This document shows positions 8,236-16,683 of a DNA stretch of 64,000 nucleotides, one piece after another (positions within the stretch are counted from its first letter, which is position 1; every line of letters begins with the position of its first letter). The notes under the pieces were generated by a model. That model made no database searches. It was given only the letters and a program-made list of their open reading frames with translations, and was not told where the DNA came from. The DNA is from Pseudobdellovibrionaceae bacterium (GTDB lineage Bacteria; Bdellovibrionota; Bdellovibrionia; Bdellovibrionales; Bdellovibrionaceae), in assembly GCA_947449255.1 (NCBI GenBank), contig CANFQX010000010.1, positions 1-64,000 on the forward strand, given 5' to 3'. Position numbers and translations under genes: made by a program.

Positions 8236-9789
8236 TTACCATTCCAAGGGACCCACAGTTTTTTCTATCACTTTTAATAATTCATTCGACGTGATCATGG
8301 CCTTAATGGCTTCCACATCTTTTGAAAAAATCCGATCTTCTTTTGCAAAAGGAACCGTCTTTCTAATGTGCTCATGAATCGCATTGACTGCAGCATTGGG
8401 TTTAAGTGGTGCTATCAAATCCAAGGCTTGAGTTGCAGAAAGCAGTTCCATGGCCACCACATTTTCTGCATTTCGCAAAATTTGTGTAAATTTTCGAGCA
8501 GCTATGGTTCCCATTGAAACATGATCCTCTTTTTCAGCCGAAGTTGGAATTGAATCTACGCTTGCTGGATGTGATAAAACTTTATTTTCACTCACCAGCG
8601 AAGCTGCCGCCACTTGCACAATCATGTGTCCTGAATTTAGGCCTCCGTGGGGAGTCAAAAAAGGTGGCAACTCACTCATCTGAGTTGAAATCATTTTCGA
8701 AATTCGGCATTCAGAAATACTGGCTTGGGAGCTCATTGCAATACCGGCAAAGTCCATAGCATGGGCCACCGGCATTCCGTGAAAGTTGCCACAAGATAAA
8801 ACTTTGTTTGCCTCTGCAAAAACCAAGGGATTGTCTGTGGATGAGTTGGCTTCCGTTTCCAAAACTTTTACAATATACCTGAATGCATCTTTTGCCGCAC
8901 CATGAACTGCGGGCATACATCGAAGTGAATAAGCGTCTTGAACACGGTGATCGTCGGTGAAATGACTTTCACCAATCTCGCTTTGTTCTCCCATCAATTT
9001 AATTAAATTTCGCGCCGTTTTAGCTTCTCCAGGATGCGGACGACTTGCAGAGATTAAAGGATCAAAGGCTTTCCGCGAGCCACGCAGTCCTTCCAGAGAC
9101 ATGGCTCCCGCAAGATCTGCCATCCATAAAAGTCGGCGAGCTTCCCAGAGAGAAAGCAAACCAATCGACGTCATCACCTGACAGCCATTAATCATGGATA
9201 AACCTTCTTTGGCCTTTAATTCAAGGGCCGTGATATTTTTCTGTTGAAGGAGATCTTGCACTGGAATTATTTTTCCATCAGTCCCCCACGCCTCACCCTC
9301 GCCAATAATTGTCAGAGCCAAATGAGACAGCGGAGCCAGATCACCACTGGCACCGACCGAGCCTTGTGAGGGCACCACGGGAATAATATCGTTATTTAAG
9401 AATTCTAAAATTTTCTCTACTACCAAAGGGCGAATGCCACTGTGACCTTTGGCCAAGGCATTGGCGCGCAAAATCATCATGGCGCGAGTTTCTGTTTTAG
9501 AAAATGGAGTCCCAATTCCCATGGAGTGAGATCTGATTAAATTTCTTTGCAGCTGTTCAATTTCAGAATCAGAAATTCGCACGGAAGAAAAGGCACCAAA
9601 GCCTGTGTTGACTCCATACATGACTTCCCCGCTGGCAATGCGACTTTCAATATAATCGCGAGATTTTTGCATCTGAGCCTTGGCCGAAGCCGCCAACTCC
9701 ACCTTGAGGTCAGCGCTGTGAGCTGCCACATAAAGATTCTCAAGCGTGATGTTTTCACCAGTCAGTTGTAATTTATCAAGATGATGCAT
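8236..9789 (-). CDS. hutH: Histidine ammonia-lyase
   Basis: A 517-residue histidase that deaminates L-histidine to urocanate and ammonia. The GSVGASGDLAPLSH segment (residues 143-156) holds the Ala-Ser-Gly triad that cyclises to the MIO electrophile, and YGVNTGFG (59-66) is the conserved active-site tyrosine loop. Length is normal. GGGGGG lies a few bases before the ATG as ribosome-binding site. It is the first gene of the hutH-hutU operon. A possible -10 (TATAAA, minus strand, 9819-9814) and a dyad at 9834-9856 lie upstream and may control it. No hut repressor gene is in the window. Confidence 0.97.
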   Translation of the reverse strand: MHHLDKLQLTGENITLENLYVAAHSADLKVELAASAKAQMQKSRDYIESRIASGEVMYGVNTGFGAFSSVRISDSEIEQLQRNLIRSHSMGIGTPFSKTETRAMMILRANALAKGHSGIRPLVVEKILEFLNNDIIPVVPSQGSVGASGDLAPLSHLALTIIGEGEAWGTDGKIIPVQDLLQQKNITALELKAKEGLSMINGCQVMTSIGLLSLWEARRLLWMADLAGAMSLEGLRGSRKAFDPLISASRPHPGEAKTARNLIKLMGEQSEIGESHFTDDHRVQDAYSLRCMPAVHGAAKDAFRYIVKVLETEANSSTDNPLVFAEANKVLSCGNFHGMPVAHAMDFAGIAMSSQASISECRISKMISTQMSELPPFLTPHGGLNSGHMIVQVAAASLVSENKVLSHPASVDSIPTSAEKEDHVSMGTIAARKFTQILRNAENVVAMELLSATQALDLIAPLKPNAAVNAIHEHIRKTVPFAKEDRIFSKDVEAIKAMITSNELLKVIEKTVGPLEW

Positions 9790-9833
9790 TCATCCCCCCT
9801 ATTTCCCAAAACTTTTATAACTCACCGAATCCC

Positions 9834-9856
9834 AAAAAGGTACGCCGTACCTTTTT
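9834..9856. promoter_or_regulatory. Perfect 10-bp dyad upstream of hutH
   Basis: AAAAAGGTAC and GTACCTTTTT flank a 3-bp centre (GCC). It falls around the -35 position relative to a TATAAA -10 box at 9819-9814 on the minus strand, so it could be an operator for hutH. Its A- and T-rich stem ends also allow a second terminator for the upstream beta-barrel gene. Confidence 0.5.
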
Positions 9857-9870
9857 GCCACTCGCCGCGT

Positions 9871-9909
9871 AAAAAAAAAGGGAAGGTCGATGTGACCTTC
9901 CCTTTTTTT
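9871..9909 (-). terminator. Rho-independent terminator after beta-barrel gene
   Basis: AAGGGAAGGTC pairs with GACCTTCCCTT around a short loop with T runs on both sides. It lies 40 bp after the stop of the minus-strand gene at 9949. Confidence 0.9.
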
Positions 9910-9948
9910 AGCTCAATTTTAAATCTGGAGACTTGCTCTAACTTCGAA

Positions 9949-10491
9949 TTAGAAATAGAGAGGCAAAGAAAGAGAAACTAAAAAAGACTCCGAAGTTGTG
10001 GAAGGGCTAGAATTGGCCAGTGTTCCACCAGTGATCTCGCTGACTGTTCCTTTGATGTACTCAACATTGAGCGAAACCAGTGGCAAGAATGTAAAGCCTA
10101 AGCCGATTTTGGTTGAATTCGCCTTCATCGTTGAATTCACTGGAGAATCGATAACGAATTGATCTGAAACTCCGTAACCAATCCAACCTCTTAAAAGAAT
10201 TGGCAGATTCACGCCCAGAACTCCATAGTAGCTGTTTCTTTTCATATCAGCTTCAGCTCCAAAAACTGGTTTATATTTTCCGCTCACGCCCATGTCTGCA
10301 TCCAAACCAACCCAAACAAAGAGTGGGAATTTGTAGGCAATACGCGCACCGAAACTGTTTCCACTGGCCGTGGCTTCAGCACTGGAAAATTTTCCAGCTT
10401 CAAAGCCAATGTGAGGTTCTATTAAAAGATCTGCATTTGCCACACCTGTAAAGCCCAACATCAAAGCTATGGCCATTAACATTTTTTTCAT
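9949..10491 (-). CDS. Outer-membrane beta-barrel protein
   Basis: A 180-residue exported protein with a signal peptide ending at VANA (about residues 1-20). The mature part has regularly spaced amphipathic strands (IGFEAG, SFGARIAYKF, YYGVLGVNLPI, SLNVEYIKG) and ends in LPLYF, with the terminal Phe typical of outer-membrane barrels. Size suggests a small 8-stranded porin-like or OmpW/OmpX-like barrel, but no exact family is recognised. A GGAG ribosome-binding site precedes the ATG. It is a single-gene unit with its own terminator. Confidence 0.8.
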   Translation of the reverse strand: MKKMLMAIALMLGFTGVANADLLIEPHIGFEAGKFSSAEATASGNSFGARIAYKFPLFVWVGLDADMGVSGKYKPVFGAEADMKRNSYYGVLGVNLPILLRGWIGYGVSDQFVIDSPVNSTMKANSTKIGLGFTFLPLVSLNVEYIKGTVSEITGGTLANSSPSTTSESFLVSLSLPLYF

Positions 10492-10703
10492 CTAAAATTC
10501 TCCTTTTGTAATTCAAAAATCCACAAACCCAACTCCTCAATCTTGAGATGAAGTGTCATAATGGTCAAGATCATGACTTTCAAAGTCTGGCCTTTAGATC
10601 TTAAGCTGGATCAAAAGCCGGATCATCCGTTGGACCTTTTGCTAGACCTATTGCTGGAACTTTATTTTACGGGAATGGCGCTGCTGCCAACCTGGGAGGT
10701 TCA

Positions 10704-11246
10704 ATGTCTATCCATCATATCAGCAACAAAGATTACTACCAATCCCTCCCTAAAAAGCGCCTAGCCATTGGCGCCCTTATTTTTTACCGAGAGCAACTGC
10801 TTATTTTAAAGCCCACCTACACTCAGGATCCCTTGGATCAACCGATTGTTCGAAATTGGATTCTGCCTGGAGGAATTGTCGAAGCCGAAGAATCTCCAGA
10901 TGAGGCCCTGCGCAGAGAAATCAAAGCGCAACTTCAAATAGAGATTCAACCTGTTCGACTCCTCACCGTCGATTACATTCACAATATAGATGTGCGTGGA
11001 GAGTACCTGTACTTCCTCTTTGAAACAAAAGCTCTGTCCGAGTCTCAGGCACAAAAAATAAAGCCCCAAGCTGAGGAAATAAAAGATTATAAATTCGTCG
11101 ATATCGAAAAAGCTCTAATGATCCTCAATACAAATGCAGCACGCCGAATAGAAAGCGCACTCATTTCGATGCAAGATGGAATCAATGTAAATTATCTAGA
11201 GGATGGACTTTCACCTTTTTTTAAAACAGATATGGCGCCCTCATAG
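10704..11246 (+). CDS. Nudix-fold protein with degenerate Nudix box
   Basis: A 180-residue Nudix-superfamily protein. The fold signature GGIVEAEESPDEALRREI is clear (residues 56-73), but the REUXEEXGU part reads REIKAQLQI: both metal-binding glutamates are replaced (Ala75, Gln76) and the Gly is Gln78. The family normally hydrolyses nucleoside diphosphate derivatives. This copy is predicted to be catalytically weak or to bind rather than cleave. A GGGAGG ribosome-binding site 5 bases before the ATG supports the start. Its last 55 bp overlap the 3' end of rpe on the opposite strand. Confidence 0.85.
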   Translation: MSIHHISNKDYYQSLPKKRLAIGALIFYREQLLILKPTYTQDPLDQPIVRNWILPGGIVEAEESPDEALRREIKAQLQIEIQPVRLLTVDYIHNIDVRGEYLYFLFETKALSESQAQKIKPQAEEIKDYKFVDIEKALMILNTNAARRIESALISMQDGINVNYLEDGLSPFFKTDMAPS

Positions 11247-11863
11247 TCTTGACTAAAGACGAAATTACCCGCTACAAAAACATCCGCTTCGAAGCAAATC
11301 TTAGCCGTTTCTGCGTTAATTCCACCATCCACTTCAATCAGGCAGTCTAAATTCATTTTTTGAATTTCAGAGCGCAGCGCCGTGATTTTTGCAACTTGGT
11401 CGTACATAAAGGATTGGCCACCAAATCCAGGCTCAACGGTCATGACTAAAACCAGGTCACACAAGGGCAATAAAGGCAACACAGCAGACACCGGTGTTCC
11501 TGGCCTGAGTGTGATCCCGGCCTTCGCTCCCAACTCTCGAATGCGACGAAGTACCGCTTCCGGAGTCTTTGTCGATTCAATGTGAATCGTCAAATAATCG
11601 CTTCCCGCTTTGATGAAATCTTCGATGTATTTTTCTGGCTCTGTGATCATCAAATGAACGTCTAAGGGGATGGGTGAAATTTTCTTCAGTGATTTGACGA
11701 CAGGAATTCCAATCGTGATATTCGGTACAAAATGACCGTCCATCACATCAACATGAATCCAATCCGCACCTGCTTTGGAAACTGCCAAAATTTCTTTTTC
11801 TAAATTTGCAAAATCAGCACTGAGAATGGATGGTGCAACTAGTTTTTTTGATGAATGACTCAT
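11192..11863 (-). CDS. rpe: Ribulose-phosphate 3-epimerase
   Basis: A 223-residue TIM-barrel epimerase that interconverts ribulose 5-phosphate and xylulose 5-phosphate in the pentose phosphate pathway. Conserved segments are APSILSADF, HVDVMDGHFVPN (metal His/Asp), DVHLMI and EVDGGIN. The ATG at 11863 was chosen because it has a GGGGAG site at good spacing and overlaps the fmt stop as TAATG; an earlier in-frame ATG at 11878 lies inside fmt. It is translationally coupled to fmt in a def-fmt-rpe operon. The 3' end overlaps the convergent Nudix gene by 55 bp. Confidence 0.95.
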   Translation of the reverse strand: MSHSSKKLVAPSILSADFANLEKEILAVSKAGADWIHVDVMDGHFVPNITIGIPVVKSLKKISPIPLDVHLMITEPEKYIEDFIKAGSDYLTIHIESTKTPEAVLRRIRELGAKAGITLRPGTPVSAVLPLLPLCDLVLVMTVEPGFGGQSFMYDQVAKITALRSEIQKMNLDCLIEVDGGINAETAKICFEADVFVAGNFVFSQDYEGAISVLKKGESPSSR

Positions 11864-12834
11864 TATTTTTCTCCCCATTTGTCGCCAACCTTAAGCTCAT
11901 GACCTTTGAGGAAATCACCTATTTTCATGCGATTGCGTGACTCAGGTTGGACCTCAGTGATTTCTAAAATTCCACTGCCTGTGGCTACAGATAAATAATC
12001 ACCTGTGGGATCTGTAAAAATGCCGGTGATCATTCCCGGTTCTGATTGTGCTTGTGATGCGGATAAGGATGACAATCTTGCTTTATGAATTTTAATTTTC
12101 TTTCCATGAAGCCAAGTGTAGGTTCCTGGGCCATAAACAAAGCCTGCAATTTTGCCCGCAATCGACCGAGCACTCAATTGCCAATTGATTTCTGATTCTT
12201 GCTTGTCAATTTTTGCGGCAAGAGTCACCAGGGATTCATCCTGAGGAAGGGCTGCCAAATTTCCACGCAAAAAATCCATCAACTCCACTTGCAACAATTC
12301 AGCACCAAGCTTTGCCAAACGATCATGAAGCTGCAAAGCATCCATGTCTGGCTCTATAGAAACTCGCCGAACACCTATGATATCTCCAGCATCCAACTTC
12401 TTGACCATTTTCTGAAGTGCTACGCCAGTTTCTGCATCCCCCGCTTCGAGAGCTCTCTGTATCGGAGCTGCCCCTCGCCAGCGCGGCAAAATCGACCCAT
12501 GAACATTCACACATCCGAAGGCAAAAGAATCCATGAACTCTTGAGTTAAAATTTGCCCAAAAGCCACAACAACGCCGACTTCAGCGCCCCAACTGCGAAT
12601 CTCCTCGACCGCTAAAGGATCCTTGCGCAAGGATTCCGGTGTTACAACTCTGATTTGATGGGCCAACGCCAGCTGCTTCACGGGACTTGGCATCAATTGC
12701 AGTTTTCGCCCGGCAGGACGATCAGGCTGAGTCACAACACCAACCACTTCAAAGTGTTCATCACTCAAAAGCGCCTGCAATGAAGTGACTGCAAAATCAG
12801 GAGTTCCGAAAAAACAAATTCGAATCTTGCTCAC
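11863..12834 (-). CDS. fmt: Methionyl-tRNA formyltransferase
   Basis: A 323-residue enzyme that formylates initiator Met-tRNA from 10-formyl-THF. The LPRWRGAAPIQRAL segment is the family signature. The N-terminal Rossmann-like formyltransferase domain is followed by the C-terminal tRNA-binding beta-barrel domain. The start is GTG at 12834, overlapping the def stop by four bases (GTGA). Coupling with def (which removes the formyl group) is the common bacterial arrangement. Confidence 0.97.
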   Translation of the reverse strand: MSKIRICFFGTPDFAVTSLQALLSDEHFEVVGVVTQPDRPAGRKLQLMPSPVKQLALAHQIRVVTPESLRKDPLAVEEIRSWGAEVGVVVAFGQILTQEFMDSFAFGCVNVHGSILPRWRGAAPIQRALEAGDAETGVALQKMVKKLDAGDIIGVRRVSIEPDMDALQLHDRLAKLGAELLQVELMDFLRGNLAALPQDESLVTLAAKIDKQESEINWQLSARSIAGKIAGFVYGPGTYTWLHGKKIKIHKARLSSLSASQAQSEPGMITGIFTDPTGDYLSVATGSGILEITEVQPESRNRMKIGDFLKGHELKVGDKWGEK

Positions 12835-13487
12835 ACTTTTTGCTTTTCTGATTTAGATGTTTTTGTCGTTTTCTTTTTGAGTTCGGGCTCAATCTCTTGC
12901 GAATCTTCCGATTCATCAGCTTCATCTTCGTTAGATTTAGGTGGATAACCGTGCTTTTTGATTTGATTTTTGATTCTGTTGCCTTTAACAAAACTCAAGC
13001 GATCAATGAACAAGGTCCCCTCTAAGTGATCCATTTCATGCTGCATGCAAATTCCAAGCAGACCATCAGATTTAATGCGAATCTCTTTGCCATTCACATC
13101 AAAAGCCTTCAACTCCACAACCAGATTGCGCTCGACGGTTTCAACATACCCAGGTACTGAAAGGCAGCCTTCATCAAAAGTTGTCTTGCCTTCCCCTTGC
13201 ACAATTTCTGGATTGATCAAGACCAGGGGTTGAGTGATTTTTTTTTCAAGTTCAGTCATTTCATCATATTTATATCTGCGCCCTGCCTCATTGCGAGAGC
13301 GAGTATCAATCACGATCATGCGAACCAGCTCTCCCACTTGCGGTGCTGCCAGTCCAATTCCGTGAGCATCGTACATTGTTTCAATCATGTCTTCAGCCAA
13401 GGTTTTAATCTCGGGTCCAAAGACTTTGATCGGCTTCGACACTTCGCGAAGCCTGGGATCTGGAAACGTGAGGATTTTTCTGACCAT
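12831..13487 (-). CDS. def: Peptide deformylase with charged C-terminal tail
   Basis: A 218-residue metallo-deformylase removing the N-formyl group from nascent proteins. The three motifs are GLAAPQVG (residues 45-52), EGCLS (106-110; Cys108 metal ligand) and QHEMDH (149-154; His150, His154 ligands, Glu151 catalytic). From about residue 180 there is an extra acidic then Lys-rich tail (NEDEADESEDSQE, then KKKTTKTSKSEKQK), absent from most homologues, which may contact the ribosome (inference). A GGGAGG site precedes the ATG. It is the first gene of def-fmt-rpe. Confidence 0.95.
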   Translation of the reverse strand: MVRKILTFPDPRLREVSKPIKVFGPEIKTLAEDMIETMYDAHGIGLAAPQVGELVRMIVIDTRSRNEAGRRYKYDEMTELEKKITQPLVLINPEIVQGEGKTTFDEGCLSVPGYVETVERNLVVELKAFDVNGKEIRIKSDGLLGICMQHEMDHLEGTLFIDRLSFVKGNRIKNQIKKHGYPPKSNEDEADESEDSQEIEPELKKKTTKTSKSEKQKV

Positions 13488-13517
13488 TAAGAACCTCCCA
13501 AAAAGGATGCCACTCTA

Positions 13518-14597
13518 TCAGCGTTTTAGTCGTTTGAGAAGGACCAAGGCAAAAGATCCCATCAACAAATTTGGAGCCCAAGCTGCCACTAAAGGAGGCA
13601 AAGTTCCATGCTGCCCCAGAGTTATACCTGAAGAATAGAAAACATAGTAGGCAAAAACTAGACCTAAACTGATGCCAAGATTGAGCATCGTTCCTCCGGA
13701 CCTCGCCCCGCCGACGCTAAAGGGTATCCCCAGCATACACATAACGAGGCCTGCGAAGGCAAAACTAATTTTGGAATGATAGTCCACTTCATAGGTCACC
13801 GTGTCCAATCCCGCCTCTTTATTTTTATTGATAAAGTGATCCAGCTCCCGCTGCGACATCATACCCGAAGTTTGACCTGAGCTCTGCAGATCCTTAGAGT
13901 CCTCTGCCATCGTGATATTCTTGTGTTTAAATTGGGAGGTTAAAGGAAAACTTGAACTCTTGCTAAAAACCGTCACTGTGCCGTTTTCAAGTTTCCACTG
14001 GTTTTTGACGATATCAATGTCACGTGCAGTCATCATTTGCACAAGATCCCAATTCTCATTAAAAAAATACATCGTTAAACCCTGAGCGTGATCACCTTTG
14101 GCCGTTAAAGTCTTAATATTAAAAATGGCATCTTTGGTGCGATACCAAATCTTATTGGTTTTCACCGTGGAAAATCGATGGGGCTCTTTTTTAATATCAT
14201 AAAAGAAAACATAGTTTTTCTGTTTGATGGCCTTGGGCACAATATAATCACCCACGACAAAGCCTGTTCCTGAAAGCAGAACCACCCAAAATAAGATTGG
14301 CAATGAGATTCGAAAAAGACTCATTCCACTGGCAAAAAGTGCGACCAATTCATTGGCCTTATTTAAATTTGCAAGGGTGAGCACAGTTCCCATGAGACAG
14401 GCCACTGGCAATAATTTCTGAATTATTTCCGGAAATGAATAGAGATAATACTTCATCAGTTTATCGATGAGTACGCCCTTATTTTCAGCCATGATGGACA
14501 TCGCATCCACAGCCGTGAATAAGGTCAAAAAAACCAAGAGGCCGCCAAGAAAGTAGCCCCAAAAAAGCCAAGTTGTGTAACGATCAATACGATTCAT
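13518..14597 (-). CDS. lptG: LptG/LptF-type LPS export permease
   Basis: A 359-residue inner-membrane protein of the YjgP/YjgQ family. Three hydrophobic segments lie in the first 130 residues, a beta-rich periplasmic domain follows at about 135-270, and three more hydrophobic segments end the protein. Family members form the transmembrane part of the LptB2FG transporter that extracts lipopolysaccharide. Whether this is LptG or LptF is uncertain; I see no partner nearby. The ATG at 14597 was chosen because earlier in-frame codons overlap the divergent receiver-domain gene. A CATAAT box 6 bases before the ATG and the lack of a ribosome-binding site suggest a leaderless mRNA. Confidence 0.85.
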   Translation of the reverse strand: MNRIDRYTTWLFWGYFLGGLLVFLTLFTAVDAMSIMAENKGVLIDKLMKYYLYSFPEIIQKLLPVACLMGTVLTLANLNKANELVALFASGMSLFRISLPILFWVVLLSGTGFVVGDYIVPKAIKQKNYVFFYDIKKEPHRFSTVKTNKIWYRTKDAIFNIKTLTAKGDHAQGLTMYFFNENWDLVQMMTARDIDIVKNQWKLENGTVTVFSKSSSFPLTSQFKHKNITMAEDSKDLQSSGQTSGMMSQRELDHFINKNKEAGLDTVTYEVDYHSKISFAFAGLVMCMLGIPFSVGGARSGGTMLNLGISLGLVFAYYVFYSSGITLGQHGTLPPLVAAWAPNLLMGSFALVLLKRLKR

Positions 14598-14611
14598 AGA
14601 TTTATTATGTC

Positions 14612-14640
14612 TTGACTCAATGAGAAAATACCATTTAACT
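14612..14640 (+). promoter_or_regulatory. Sigma70-type promoter of receiver-domain gene
   Basis: TTGACT (14612-14617), a 17-bp spacer and TTAACT (14635-14640). The ATG at 14647 starts 7 bases after the -10 box and no ribosome-binding site intervenes, as expected for a leaderless transcript. Confidence 0.55.
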
Positions 14641-14646
14641 TTCCCT

Positions 14647-15750
14647 ATGGCTTTACGCGTCTTATTAGCTGATGAGAGTTCTACTATAAAAAAAGTGATG
14701 CAATTGGCATTGTCGGACTTTGCCGTTGAAGTGAAGTCGGTCCCTATTGGGTTCGATGTGCTCCCTGTCGCAAAGAATTTCAAACCAGACATTGTTTTTG
14801 CAGACATCTTGCTCACTAAGAAAAGCGGCTATGATGTTTGCCATGAAATTAAAAGTGATCCGGCCACAGCTCACATTCCTGTTGTTTTGATGTGGAGTGG
14901 TTTTATGGAAGTCGATCAAGCCAAACTTTCCGAATCTCAAGCCGATGGACGCTTAGAAAAACCTTTCGATGCCGATGGACTTCGACAGGTCGTCCAAGAT
15001 CTGGTTGCAAAGACAAAATCAAATCCCATCAGCCCATTTTTAACTTTCCCTAAACTGCCCGACTTTGAAGAGTCGGTTGAAAGCCCTCCAGCCATAGATG
15101 AGGACGTTCAGGAGCTCTTTAAAATCCCGGAAAGAGGCCCCCAGGACTCTTTCCTAAAGTCTTCCTTTAAGCCCACTTTAGAAGTCGAGCTTCCCGATGA
15201 AATGATGGCCTTAAATTCAGAAGAGGCAGAAGAAGACCGAGATGAGGGCGGCTGGGCACATCAAGACCTGTCTAAATTTAAACTAAATGTTCAACTTGAG
15301 TCTGAGCCCTCTGATTTTGCATCAAAGTTTGTCATCCCCCAAGAAGGCGATGAACACTCACATGAACTCTCTAAAGTCCGCATCAAAACGAATGGGGATT
15401 TTGAAGAAGTCAGTTTCCCTGGTCTAGATGGCGAAATTGAAGATGAAAACGCCTTTGAAATTAAATCTGAAATTCAATCCAAAATGGGTTCGAAATCAGG
15501 CTTGCACGCCAAAATTGAAAAATCAGTCAAAGATCAAATGCTGGAGTCCCTCAAAAAAGGCCCCTCTGCTGCTCAGCCCAAAAATCAAACTCAGGGTGAC
15601 ATAAAAGCTGATATGATGGAAAAGATTGTTCGAGAGGAAGCTCGCGAAGCAATTGAGGCTATCTGTTGGAAAATTCTCCCCGAGATTGCCGAGCGTCTTG
15701 TGAATGAAGAAATCAAAAAAATTCTTCGTCATATCGAAAAATCGATTTAG
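14647..15750 (+). CDS. Response-regulator receiver protein with helical C-terminal motif
   Basis: A 367-residue protein. Residues 1-120 are a CheY-like receiver: RVLLADES (acidic pocket), VFADILLT (phospho-Asp) and the Lys in LEKPFD. A long acidic linker (about 130-310) is followed by a C-terminal helical motif, EEAREAIEAICWKILPEIAERL, similar to motifs at the C-termini of receiver proteins in Deltaproteobacteria-type genomes. There is no DNA-binding or enzymatic output domain, so it probably works by protein-protein contacts. The layout recalls the polarity regulator RomR, but that link is only an analogy. The start MALRVLLADES was preferred over an earlier ATG because it fits the promoter and begins at the domain edge. 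Confidence 0.8.
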   Translation: MALRVLLADESSTIKKVMQLALSDFAVEVKSVPIGFDVLPVAKNFKPDIVFADILLTKKSGYDVCHEIKSDPATAHIPVVLMWSGFMEVDQAKLSESQADGRLEKPFDADGLRQVVQDLVAKTKSNPISPFLTFPKLPDFEESVESPPAIDEDVQELFKIPERGPQDSFLKSSFKPTLEVELPDEMMALNSEEAEEDRDEGGWAHQDLSKFKLNVQLESEPSDFASKFVIPQEGDEHSHELSKVRIKTNGDFEEVSFPGLDGEIEDENAFEIKSEIQSKMGSKSGLHAKIEKSVKDQMLESLKKGPSAAQPKNQTQGDIKADMMEKIVREEAREAIEAICWKILPEIAERLVNEEIKKILRHIEKSI

Positions 15751-15854
15751 TTAGATTTAGTTAGATCGATCTAGTCATCCTCTCAAAAACCAGTGATTTT
15801 CATGAATCGTAATTTTACTGAGACAGTACAAGAAACAGTACAAATGGAGCATCA

Positions 15855-16679
15855 ATGAATTCATACGAGCTTATTCGAGCCGCAATCAAAGAAGATATGC
15901 CTCATGGTGATATCACAACTGAATCCCTTGCTCTTAAACCACGCCAGGGCCGAGCCCGCCTCATTGCAAAAGAAGATTTAGTCCTGTCTGGATCCTCACT
16001 TCTGGAGCAAAGCATGCAACTGCTTGAGCCAAACTGCCTCATCAAATGGCATTTCGAAGAGGGTGATTCAGTACTCAAAGGTCAAATCATTTGCACGATT
16101 GAAGGTGACCTTGTTCAAATATTAAAAGCCGAACGTGTGGCCCTTAATTTTTTAGGCCACCTTTCTGGGATTGCCACTTTAACTCGTCGATTTGTTAAAA
16201 AAGTCGAGGGCACTCAAACTCAAATTTTGGATACGCGCAAGACAACTCCAGGCTTTCGCGAACTGGAAAAATGTGCGGTCACTCATGGCGGCGGAAAAAA
16301 TCATCGTATGAACCTCAGCGCCTCAATTTTGATTAAAGACAATCACATCTCGGTCATGGGGGGAATTTCAAAAGCCATCACCCGTGTCCGCGAGCACAGC
16401 GCACTGCCCATTGAAGTTGAAACCCGCAATCTTGATGAGGTGAAAGAAGCCTTAAGCATGAATGCCAAGCACCTGCTTCTCGACAACATGGACAATGAAA
16501 TGCTGAAACAAGCCCTTGCGATCATCCCAGCTGATGTGATGACAGAGGCCAGTGGCAACATGACTCTAGACAGAGTTCAATCCGTTGCGCAACTGGGAGT
16601 CACTTTTATCTCTGTCGGTGCTCTAACTCACTCAGCTCCCTGCGCTGATGTCAGCTTGATTTTTTCTTGGGAGGATTAA
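15855..16679 (+). CDS. nadC: Nicotinate-nucleotide pyrophosphorylase (carboxylating)
   Basis: A 274-residue quinolinate phosphoribosyltransferase making nicotinate mononucleotide from quinolinate and PRPP in NAD synthesis. TRKTTPGFRELEKCAV and GGGKNHRMNLS are the conserved active-site segments, with DNH downstream (IKDNHI). Length is normal. A GGAGC site precedes the ATG. It lies 4 bp before birA and starts a possible nadC-birA unit. Confidence 0.97.
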   Translation: MNSYELIRAAIKEDMPHGDITTESLALKPRQGRARLIAKEDLVLSGSSLLEQSMQLLEPNCLIKWHFEEGDSVLKGQIICTIEGDLVQILKAERVALNFLGHLSGIATLTRRFVKKVEGTQTQILDTRKTTPGFRELEKCAVTHGGGKNHRMNLSASILIKDNHISVMGGISKAITRVREHSALPIEVETRNLDEVKEALSMNAKHLLLDNMDNEMLKQALAIIPADVMTEASGNMTLDRVQSVAQLGVTFISVGALTHSAPCADVSLIFSWED

Positions 16680-16683
16680 AAAA

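Noticed and set aside
10561-10764. 67-residue open frame before the Nudix-like gene
   Set aside because: No ribosome-binding site, unlikely composition, and it overlaps the well-supported start at 10704.
14597-14816. N-terminal extension of the LptG-type permease
   Set aside because: It overlaps the divergent receiver-domain gene and its promoter, and the added residues do not resemble the family.
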